Shown: in pieces, positions 1-6,143 of the stretch | Position numbering within the stretch: the stretch's first letter is position 1 | Layout: every line of letters begins with the position of its first letter | NCBI GenBank assembly: GCA_900547085.1 | Contig: URFI01000071.1 | Coordinates: 1-10,032 of the forward strand | Reading direction: 5' to 3' | Source of the DNA: an uncultured Prevotella sp. | Lineage (GTDB): Bacteria > Bacteroidota > Bacteroidia > Bacteroidales > Bacteroidaceae | Length of the DNA stretch: 10,032 bases | Translations under genes and position numbers: made by a program | The notes under the pieces: model-generated | The model's input: only the letters and a program-made list of their open reading frames with translations | Told to the model about the DNA's origin: nothing | Databases searched by the model: none

Positions 1-529
1 CATGCTCGGTAGATTTGATTTTGATGGGAAAGCGAACGGTATCACGCTCCAATTCAGGCGTTTGTGCTGCATTTGCGGCGAGTGTTGACGCAGGAAGATA
101 ATCAGAACTGATGTGAATGTATGGTTCCATGGCAAGATATTGCTTACGCGTCAGTCCATACAAGCGGGCAAAATCGGAAGCCTTGCGATACACACCACCT
201 GCCGCTCTGTATTTGTAGATGTTGCGCACCTGCCACGGTTGCAATCCCAATCGCAACAGGTCTGTACTGTCAGCAGTGTTTGGGTCAAAGGGAAAGAGTT
301 CGGCTTGTCGCCCTTCCACCCGATAATATGCTACAGGTTGAGAGCTGGAATAGTAGGATCTGCCTGGTTCTTTGACAAAAACGGTGTCACGAACAGAGCC
401 GCCTGCCGTTGTTTTCTCGTCGTCACTGAGCAGGTAAAACAGGGCTGTAGCACAAATACCAACCGTGAGCAGAAAGATAAGCGCTTTGCGGTCGGACTTG
501 TTGAAATAAAAAAAATCTTTGATGGACAT
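1..529 (-). CDS. Membrane-anchored helix-hairpin-helix (ComEA-like) protein, 3' part missing
   Basis: Reading the minus strand from the ATG at 529-527 gives 176 residues that stay open to the left edge, so the C-terminus lies outside the window. The protein begins MSIKDFFYFNKSDRKALIF. A single membrane segment (about residues 15-34) follows a positively charged start, which predicts an N-in anchor with the rest in the periplasm. A low-complexity Ser/Tyr linker (about 55-70) leads to a helix-hairpin-helix domain at about 80-140. Its marks are FDPNTADSTDLLRLGL, then WQVRNIYKYRAAGG and SDFARLYGLTRKQY. The family is common in Bacteroidetes, and HhH domains usually bind DNA without sequence specificity, as in the competence protein ComEA. 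A role in DNA uptake or repair is inference. Further HhH copies beyond the edge are likely but not visible. No clear TAnnTTTG promoter was found on this strand upstream. The start is chosen because the basic residues and anchor follow directly. Confidence 0.85.
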   Translation of the reverse strand, partial: MSIKDFFYFNKSDRKALIFLLTVGICATALFYLLSDDEKTTAGGSVRDTVFVKEPGRSYYSSSQPVAYYRVEGRQAELFPFDPNTADSTDLLRLGLQPWQVRNIYKYRAAGGVYRKASDFARLYGLTRKQYLAMEPYIHISSDYLPASTLAANAAQTPELERDTVRFPIKIKSTEH

Positions 530-565
530 GGCAGATTCGGCAAATGATTTGATACAATCGTGCTG

Positions 566-593
566 TTGATATCTTGAAAATATTGTATCTTTG
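566..593 (+). promoter_or_regulatory. Candidate Bacteroidetes promoter upstream of the VanZ-family gene
   Basis: TATCTTTG at 586-593 matches the Bacteroidetes -7 consensus TAnnTTTG exactly. A TTG at 566-568 lies 17 bases upstream, slightly closer than the usual 19-21 for the -33 element. Transcription would begin near position 600 and leave a leader of about 80 bases before the ATG at 682. A second TAnnTTTG match, TATTTTTG at 652-659, lies closer to the gene but has no well-spaced -33 element. Confidence 0.5.
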
Positions 594-614
594 CATAAAA
601 TAGGCTACGCCTCA

Positions 615-638
615 ACAAAGTAAGTAAACTTCCTTTGT
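615..638 (+). other. Small imperfect hairpin in the VanZ-gene leader
   Basis: ACAAAG (615-620) pairs with CTTTGT (633-638). After a one-base mismatch on each side, AAG (622-624) pairs with CTT (629-631) around a TAAA loop. It would lie in the leader RNA made from the 586-593 promoter. The stem is short and A/T-rich and no U-run follows, so it is not a convincing terminator. A regulatory role is unproven. Confidence 0.3.
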
Positions 639-681
639 CTTCGGCTTGCACTATTTTTGCATGAAAATAGTTCGGTTTCTT

Positions 682-1086
682 ATGCAACAAATCATACAAT
701 TTATCAAGCGATACCCCATTACTACCGTACTTATCCTTGGTATTTGGGTTGTTTGCTTGATTCCTATTCCAGAAACCCCATTAAGTGGTGTCACGCTCAT
801 AGACAAATGGACGCACGTGGCCTTGTACACTATTTTAGGATGTTGCATTTGGATTGAAACTGCCCGCAGCCACCAAAAGCTGAGTAACAAACAGCTCTTC
901 ATCCTCACATTTGCGGCACCTATCATCATGGGAGGCCTGATAGAAATCGTTCAAGCAACCTGCACTGGAGGCAACCGCAGTGGCGAATGGATGGATTTTC
1001 TGGCCGACAGCATCGGTGTTGTGCTATCACTGCTTATCGGTATTCTTCTGGCAACGTATCTTTCCAAGCGGAAAAAGGATTCGTGA
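682..1086 (+). CDS. VanZ-family small integral membrane protein
   Basis: This 134-residue protein begins MQQIIQFIKRYPITTVLIL. Four membrane segments are visible at about residues 11-28, 43-59, 71-93 and 108-127. VanZ-family marks are present: DKWTHVALY at about 41-49 before the second segment, GGLIEIVQ at 84-91, and GEWMDFLADSIG at 101-112, where the family has a conserved D..(A)..G pattern. Some VanZ relatives affect susceptibility to glycopeptides, but most stand-alone members in Bacteroidetes have no established role, so only the family is called. An in-frame ATG at 661 and a TTG at 646 would lengthen it. The ATG at 682 is preferred because it puts the first helix near the N-terminus and leaves room for both candidate promoters. 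It is the only plus-strand gene here. Its last 53 bases overlap the end of the opposite-strand CYTH gene. Confidence 0.85.
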   Translation: MQQIIQFIKRYPITTVLILGIWVVCLIPIPETPLSGVTLIDKWTHVALYTILGCCIWIETARSHQKLSNKQLFILTFAAPIIMGGLIEIVQATCTGGNRSGEWMDFLADSIGVVLSLLIGILLATYLSKRKKDS

Positions 1087-1534
1087 GCATGTATTTGTTA
1101 TAGAAACGCGCATCTCCTGTGACCTCAGGGCCAATGAAGTCTGGCTTCTCATAAGGTTCATCTTCTGACTTCAATTCCACCTCGGCCATAACAAGTCCCT
1201 CGTTATCGCCGTAGAATTCATCCACTTCAAACACATGATTGCCACTTTTAACGAGATAACGACGCTTGTCGATGATACCTCCTTGGCAGAGCTGTAGTAG
1301 ATGCGAGGCTTCATCAAGCGTGATTTTTGTCTCAAACTCATAACGCGTCATTCCGCCATGAGTTGATCTTCCCTTGATGGTCAGGTATGCTTCGTCGTCA
1401 CGAACACGAATCCTCACTGTCGCATTGAGGCAAGGTATGTATCCCTGTTGGATGTGGCCACTGGAAAATGCGGCACGCTTGAATGCTCCCCCTTTCTTGA
1501 CAAGAAACTTGCGTTCTATCTCAAATCCGCTCAT
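1034..1534 (-). CDS. CYTH-domain / triphosphate tunnel metalloenzyme
   Basis: This 166-residue cytosolic protein is about the length of the small bacterial single-domain CYTH enzymes. The signature ExExK is residues 5-9 (EIERK). Further tunnel residues fit the family: RIRVR at 41-45, TIKG at 52-55, RYEFE at 64-68, the basic KRR at 90-92, D105 in EVDEF, AEVELK at 117-122 and a late lysine in FYNKYM at 144-149. With all charged positions present, it should bind a triphosphate with divalent metal. Characterised bacterial relatives of this size hydrolyse inorganic tripolyphosphate, while others are adenylate cyclases or thiamine triphosphatases, so the substrate is not assigned. The start codon lies 3 bases after the stop of the 45-residue upstream gene, which indicates one transcript with prfB. 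The last 53 bases overlap the convergent VanZ-family gene. Confidence 0.9.
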   Translation of the reverse strand: MSGFEIERKFLVKKGGAFKRAAFSSGHIQQGYIPCLNATVRIRVRDDEAYLTIKGRSTHGGMTRYEFETKITLDEASHLLQLCQGGIIDKRRYLVKSGNHVFEVDEFYGDNEGLVMAEVELKSEDEPYEKPDFIGPEVTGDARFYNKYMLTNPFSAWKDTLPEEYR

Positions 1535-1537
1535 CCG

Positions 1538-1675
1538 TTACACGTTCATGGCGACAATAATCCAAATGATGGCACAAACAAGCAATGCTATGGAGAGCCA
1601 TTTAATGACATTCTGCGCTTGTTTTTCTTGTCTTGCCTCGCGCTTAGCTCGATTCATTTTGCTTTTTTCACTCAT
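1538..1675 (-). CDS. 45-residue single-pass membrane protein between prfB and the CYTH gene
   Basis: This short frame begins MSEKSKMNRAKREARQEKQA. The first 25 residues are strongly basic and helical, and they are followed by one hydrophobic segment (about residues 26-43: WLSIALLVCAIIWIIVAM) that ends two residues before the stop. The charge pattern predicts a cytoplasmic basic N-terminus with a C-terminal membrane anchor. It starts 23 bases after the prfB stop, and its stop is 3 bases before the CYTH start. This spacing, the ATG and the clean soluble-plus-membrane layout argue for a real gene, although it is short enough to be missed by automatic annotation. I do not recognise the family. 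The basic amphipathic part could contact RNA, the ribosome or lipids, but this is only inference. Confidence 0.7.
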   Translation of the reverse strand: MSEKSKMNRAKREARQEKQAQNVIKWLSIALLVCAIIWIIVAMNV

Positions 1676-1698
1676 AGTTGTATTATTTTAAAGGTTCA

Positions 1699-2823
1699 TT
1701 AGTCATTCTCATCCGCAACCGGAAATTCCATGAGGTAAGCCTTAATAAACTCATCCAGCTTACCATCCATCACTGCGTCTACATCGGTTGTCTGATAATT
1801 GGTGCGGTGATCTTTCACACGACGGTCGTCAAAAACATAACTTCGGATTTGACTTCCCCATTCTATCTTCTTCTTCCCGGCCTCAATTTTAGCTTGCGCC
1901 TCCAACCGTTTTTTCATGGCACGGTCGTAAAGTTGGCTCTTCAAGAGCTGCATGGCCTTGGCTCGGTTCTTTGGTTGGTCACGTGTTTCGGTGTTTTCAA
2001 TTAAAATTTCTTCTTCCTCTCCCGTGTCAGGATCTTCGTATTGATAGCGAAGACGAACGCCAGACTCCACCTTATTTACATTTTGTCCGCCTGCACCACT
2101 CGACCGGAAGGTATCCCACGACACCCGAGCAGGGTCAACAAACACCTCAATGGTATCGTCAACCAGGGGTGAAACAAAGACGCTGGCGAAGCTAGTCATA
2201 CGCTTTCCCTGGGCATTGAATGGAGAAACGCGCACCAAGCGATGCACTCCGTTCTCGCTCTTCAGGTAACCGTATGCGTATTCGCCACCTTCTATCTTCA
2301 TCGTCACGCTCTTGATGCCGGCCTCATCACCGTCCTGAATATCACTGATGGTACACTTGTAATCATGAGCCTCGGCCCATCTCATGTACATACGCATGAG
2401 CATTTGTGCCCAATCCTGGCTCTCCGTACCGCCTGCTCCCGAGTTAATCTTCATCACACAGTCCATGGGATCTTCGGTTTGACGAAGCATGTTCTTCATT
2501 TCCAAATGCTCTATGGCGGCAACAGCCTTGGCATAGTCGGCATCCAACTCGTCTTCCGTAATCATGTCATCACGATAGAAATCGAATGCCAACTCCAACT
2601 CATCAGCCAACTGGCGCACTTGCTGATAACCAACGAGCCACTTCTCAATACCCTTAACCTTAATCATCTGTTCTTGGGCCCGCTTAGGATCTTCCCAAAA
2701 ATCAGGTGCTTGTGTGCGTAGTTGTTCTTCTTCGAACTCTACTTTTTTCTGGTCTATGTTCAAATACCGATGAAGTGCTTCAGCACGCTCCATCACATCT
2801 TTTAACTGGTCGCTTGTTATCAT
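1699..2823 (-). CDS. prfB: Peptide chain release factor 2 (RF2)
   Basis: RF2 recognises UGA and UAA stop codons in the ribosomal A site and triggers release of the finished protein. The 374-residue product has both diagnostic motifs: the stop-codon-reading tripeptide SPF at residues 200-202, which marks RF2 rather than RF1 (which has a PxT tripeptide), and GGQ at 245-247 for peptidyl-tRNA hydrolysis. INSGAGGTESQDWA (127-140) and WGSQIRSYV (322-330) are also strongly conserved. The N-terminal helical domain is complete. The frame is unbroken: at the place where many bacterial prfB genes have CTT TGA C with a required +1 shift, this gene reads TAT TTG AAC (codons 20-22) and has no AGGGGG-like stimulator. 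The ATG overlaps the stop of the upstream acyl-CoA synthetase gene as TAATG, so translation is probably coupled. Confidence 0.97.
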   Translation of the reverse strand: MITSDQLKDVMERAEALHRYLNIDQKKVEFEEEQLRTQAPDFWEDPKRAQEQMIKVKGIEKWLVGYQQVRQLADELELAFDFYRDDMITEDELDADYAKAVAAIEHLEMKNMLRQTEDPMDCVMKINSGAGGTESQDWAQMLMRMYMRWAEAHDYKCTISDIQDGDEAGIKSVTMKIEGGEYAYGYLKSENGVHRLVRVSPFNAQGKRMTSFASVFVSPLVDDTIEVFVDPARVSWDTFRSSGAGGQNVNKVESGVRLRYQYEDPDTGEEEEILIENTETRDQPKNRAKAMQLLKSQLYDRAMKKRLEAQAKIEAGKKKIEWGSQIRSYVFDDRRVKDHRTNYQTTDVDAVMDGKLDEFIKAYLMEFPVADEND

Positions 2824-4631
2824 TATTCTTCGTACATGCTGTCAATGACGTCCTTGTAGATTTTATAGACGGCTGGACGTCTGATTTTCAATGTATCCGT
2901 CAATTCCCCACGCTCCATATTGAAATGGTGAGGAAGAAGAGTGAATCGCTTGATTTGCTCATAGTGGGCCAACGACTGCTGTAGAGTCTTGATGCGTTCC
3001 ATCATCATGTCCTTAATCTGTTTGTTTTCACACAAATCTTCTCTATCCACATAGGCGATTCCATGATCGCTGGCATATTCTTCCAAGAGCCTGAACTCTG
3101 GTACAATCAATGCCGAAACAAACTTTCTTTGGTCAGCGATTACAACCACTTGGTCCACATATTTGTCTACCAAGAGCATCGCCTCCACCATCTGTGGTGC
3201 GACATATTTTCCGTTACTCGTCTTGAACAGATCCTTGATTCGCTCTGTCAAGTACAGCTCTCCGTCTTTCATGTAGCCTGCATCGCCCGTATGAAAGAAC
3301 CCATCCTCATCAAAAGCAGCTGCATTTGCATTGGGCAGTTCATAATATCCTCTAGTGATGGTAGGCCCTTTGAGCAGGATTTCACTATTCTCCCCTATCT
3401 TAATCTGAATGCCATCGACCGGTCTGCCTACCGAACCAACCGTATATGGCCTGTCCATACGATCACAAGAAACGGTGGCCAAACTCTCGGTGAGACCATA
3501 CCCAACCATCATGTAGATACCGATGGAATGAACAAACTCCTCAACTTCTGGTGAAACATAAGCACCCGCCGTTGGAAAGAAATGTGGGTTCTGCAAACCA
3601 ATTTGTTTGCGAACCAATGCCATGACACTCTTATTATATACTTGATATTCTGCTGACAAGGCAAAAGGAGGTCGTTTTCCTTTACTCAAATAGTCGATAT
3701 TATATTTTTTTCCAACGGCCAATGCCCTGTTGAAAAGTTTCTTTTGTACGGGATTAGCACTATCAATGCGCTCTTTCACCGCTATATACACTTTCTCCCA
3801 AAAGCGAGGAACGGCCGACATAGCGGTAGGTTTCACTTCACGCATGGTCTGCTGTATTTCTTTGGGATACGTGTTAATAATAATGTGGGCACCTGCCGTT
3901 AGACACAAATACAACCAACCCCGTTCAAAAATATGCGTAATGGGCAGAAAGCTCACCACACGGTCTTGCTCACCAACAGGCACACTTTTTCCATTTGCTT
4001 CCATGGCTGCGTCGTACTGACCGTAGGTCAATACCACGCCCTTGCTTACTCCTGTGGTTCCACTGGTATACAGGATGTTGCAAATATCCTCATCATTGGC
4101 ATCTGTCCATCGCTTTTCTACCTCCAATTGATGTGGCAGATTCTCACCTAATCTAATAAAGTCTTCAAAATAAATAGCATTTGTATCGTACGCACTCAAT
4201 CGAACACTGTGATCAAAAATGATAATTCGCTCGAGTGTAGGACATAGGGAAAACACACGATGTGCCTTGTTATACTGCTCTTGTTCGCCAACAAAGAGGA
4301 AGCGTATCTGTGCGTTGTTTATTATATATTGTATCTGCTGCTCACTGCTGGTTGCATACAAAGGGATGGAAACGGCCCGAACTCCATACGCACCAAAATC
4401 TGAATACAGATACTGGAGGCAGTTTTGTGCAAACACACCGATTTTTTCTTGTGGTTTCAATCCAAAGTCAATCAACGCATTAGACACCTGTTTCACACGC
4501 AAAGAGAACTGCTTCCAAGAAACGGTTTTCCACTTCAAACTGCCAAAGCTTCGAAAGGTCAGCGCATCACGCGAACCATATTTCTTTGCTTGTTCATGTA
4601 TCAGTACGGAAAGGTGATGTCTTGTTTGCAT
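2823..4631 (-). CDS. Long-chain fatty acid-CoA ligase (AMP-forming)
   Basis: This 602-residue member of the adenylate-forming superfamily activates a fatty acid with ATP and then joins it to coenzyme A at the cytoplasmic side of the membrane. The motifs are in the expected order. The ATP-binding P-loop is YTSGTTGVSKG (188-198). VPRFWEKVY (274-282) is typical of the long-chain ACSL group. GYGLTES lies at 377-383, HTGD at 447-450, and the hinge region TERIKDLFKTSNGKYVAP at 462-479. A C-terminal LTDTLKIRR (577-585) contains the likely catalytic lysine at 582. Length and motifs match the FAA1/ACSL-like bacterial ligases rather than acetyl-CoA synthetases. Chain-length preference cannot be read from the sequence. 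It is the first gene after a strong promoter and its stop codon overlaps the prfB start by one base. Confidence 0.93.
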   Translation of the reverse strand: MQTRHHLSVLIHEQAKKYGSRDALTFRSFGSLKWKTVSWKQFSLRVKQVSNALIDFGLKPQEKIGVFAQNCLQYLYSDFGAYGVRAVSIPLYATSSEQQIQYIINNAQIRFLFVGEQEQYNKAHRVFSLCPTLERIIIFDHSVRLSAYDTNAIYFEDFIRLGENLPHQLEVEKRWTDANDEDICNILYTSGTTGVSKGVVLTYGQYDAAMEANGKSVPVGEQDRVVSFLPITHIFERGWLYLCLTAGAHIIINTYPKEIQQTMREVKPTAMSAVPRFWEKVYIAVKERIDSANPVQKKLFNRALAVGKKYNIDYLSKGKRPPFALSAEYQVYNKSVMALVRKQIGLQNPHFFPTAGAYVSPEVEEFVHSIGIYMMVGYGLTESLATVSCDRMDRPYTVGSVGRPVDGIQIKIGENSEILLKGPTITRGYYELPNANAAAFDEDGFFHTGDAGYMKDGELYLTERIKDLFKTSNGKYVAPQMVEAMLLVDKYVDQVVVIADQRKFVSALIVPEFRLLEEYASDHGIAYVDREDLCENKQIKDMMMERIKTLQQSLAHYEQIKRFTLLPHHFNMERGELTDTLKIRRPAVYKIYKDVIDSMYEE

Positions 4632-4661
4632 AAGATAGAAAATTATTATATGATGTACTCA

Positions 4662-4693
4662 CAAAGGTACGATAAATTGATTCATTTTCCAAA
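4662..4693 (-). promoter_or_regulatory. Bacteroidetes-type promoter for the acyl-CoA ligase / prfB operon
   Basis: On the minus strand, TTTG (4693-4690) is followed after 20 bases by TACCTTTG (4669-4662). This fits the Bacteroidetes consensus TTTG-N(19-21)-TAnnTTTG in both boxes and in spacing. Transcription should begin around 4656-4658, about 25 bases before the ATG at 4631. It lies in the 73-base gap after nhaA. The -33 box is part of a weak A/T palindrome (4683-4698, CATTTT paired with AAAATG), which is too weak to call a terminator for nhaA. Confidence 0.75.
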
Positions 4694-4704
4694 AAATGGC
4701 TCCC

Positions 4705-6039
4705 TTAATTTTTATTGCTCGATGATTTCAACAACTTGTAGCCAATGAGTCCACCAAAGATTGAAGCCATGAAGATACCAATCTTTGCTTGCGTGAGCAT
4801 CATCTCCGTTTGAAAGGCAAGAGTTGAGACGAACATCGACATCGTAAAGCCTATAGATGCCAGGAAGCCCAGGCCCAACAATCGACGCTTTGACATGTCT
4901 GCTGGCAATTTTGCGAATCCCAACTTACTCAACAGCCAGGAAACGCCTAACACTCCCAATGGTTTTCCCACTAAAAGTCCCAGCGCAACGCCTATGGTAA
5001 TGTTCGTAGCAAACACTGCTGACCAATCGATGTCCACCAAGTTTACACCAGCGTTGGCAAAAGCAAAGACGGGTAGCACGATAAACGTCACGATTGGGTT
5101 CAGATGATGCTCTATCAACTGCAGGGGAGGAATGGCGGTGGTGGTGTCTTTCTGGATATGAGCCAATATCTCCACTTGTTCTTTCTCGAGCGTCCGAAAG
5201 TCATTCGACTCGGCCGCGTCGAATCGTCTGGTCAGTTTTCGCACACGATGCAGGAAAGTGTTCTCATCAATCTCCGAATCTGCGGGGATGGTCATGGCAG
5301 CCAGTACAGCGGCAATAGTGGCATGAACACCCGACAGAAGGAAACAAACCCACACGCCGGCAATGCCCAGCAGGGCGTAGAAGAACAGGTTCTTCACCCC
5401 CAACTTGTTGCCGACGAACATCAGCAACAGAAAGCCCAACCCCAACAGCACGTTGACTACGGAGATTTCCGAGGTATAGAACAAGGCTATCACGATGACG
5501 GCTCCCAGGTCGTCAACAATAGCCAAAGTTGTTAGAAACACCTTGACGGATGATGGCACGCGACTGCCTAACAAGCTAACCACACCCAGGGCAAAAGCAA
5601 TATCGGTTGCCATGGGTATGGCCCATCCCACCGCCTCTTCTGTGCCAGCGTTGAACGAAAGATAAATCGCCGCAGGAATCAGCATACCTCCCACAGCAGC
5701 TCCTATTGGCAAAACCGTGTTGCGTAAGTCGGCCAGCTCGCCAGCAATGAACTCGCGCTTCAGTTCCAGCCCCACCAGGAAGAAAAACACGGACATCAGT
5801 CCATCGTTAATCCAATGGTGTAGGGTAAAATTAAAATATGGTTCACCATTCCATAAGAACCCAAATGTCTGTTGGAAAAAGTCGTGATAGCTTGGTCCTA
5901 ATGCCGTATTGGCCAACACCATGGCCAACAGAACGCTGATGGCCAGCACGATGCCGCCCGACTTCTCCTGCCCCATAAACAATCTTACGGGTTCTAATAC
6001 CTTATTATTTATCCTGGTTGCAATCTGATTTTTATTCAT
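4705..6039 (-). CDS. nhaA: Na+/H+ antiporter NhaA
   Basis: NhaA exports Na+ or Li+ in exchange for protons across the inner membrane and supports pH and salt balance. From the ATG at 6039 the protein is 444 residues. It has about twelve hydrophobic segments and the family's core residues: ATDIAF (144-149, with the aspartate matching D133 of E. coli), the ion-binding pair in LAIVDDLGAV (172-181, DD at 176-177) and GKPLG (358-362, with the lysine matching K300). FFFLVGLELKREF lies at 86-98 and GFTMSMFVSTLAF at 397-409. A charged stretch (about 253-314) is roughly 40 residues longer than the matching loop in the 388-residue E. coli protein. A GTG at 6072 could add 11 residues, but ATG 6039 gives an N-terminus of usual form. 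No convincing TAnnTTTG promoter is visible in the 104 bases upstream, so read-through from the EnvC-like gene is possible. Confidence 0.95.
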   Translation of the reverse strand: MNKNQIATRINNKVLEPVRLFMGQEKSGGIVLAISVLLAMVLANTALGPSYHDFFQQTFGFLWNGEPYFNFTLHHWINDGLMSVFFFLVGLELKREFIAGELADLRNTVLPIGAAVGGMLIPAAIYLSFNAGTEEAVGWAIPMATDIAFALGVVSLLGSRVPSSVKVFLTTLAIVDDLGAVIVIALFYTSEISVVNVLLGLGFLLLMFVGNKLGVKNLFFYALLGIAGVWVCFLLSGVHATIAAVLAAMTIPADSEIDENTFLHRVRKLTRRFDAAESNDFRTLEKEQVEILAHIQKDTTTAIPPLQLIEHHLNPIVTFIVLPVFAFANAGVNLVDIDWSAVFATNITIGVALGLLVGKPLGVLGVSWLLSKLGFAKLPADMSKRRLLGLGFLASIGFTMSMFVSTLAFQTEMMLTQAKIGIFMASIFGGLIGYKLLKSSSNKN

Positions 6040-6143
6040 CTCTATGTTTTTTCGGGTTAGCTTTTTATTCACGGCCAGCCTTCAATCCACACACAAAACC
6101 GCTCCATGGCGACTGATGGATGCTGCCGCACAAACGCTCGGGA

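Noticed and set aside
646..681. Longer VanZ-family starts at TTG 646 or ATG 661
   Set aside because: They would add 5-12 residues not typical before the first helix, and 646 would place the second -7 box inside the coding region. ATG 682 is simpler, although 661 is not excluded.
331..699. A 122-residue minus-strand frame over the divergent intergenic region
   Set aside because: It overlaps the helix-hairpin-helix gene in another frame, has no family resemblance and no sensible composition. The intergenic part carries the promoter boxes for the VanZ gene instead.
4683..4698. A/T palindrome as a terminator of nhaA
   Set aside because: The stem is only six A/T-rich pairs without a following U-run on the minus strand, and it overlaps the -33 box of the next promoter.
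6040..6072. GTG start of nhaA at 6072
   Set aside because: It adds a basic 11-residue extension not expected in NhaA. ATG 6039 begins a normal-looking N-terminus.
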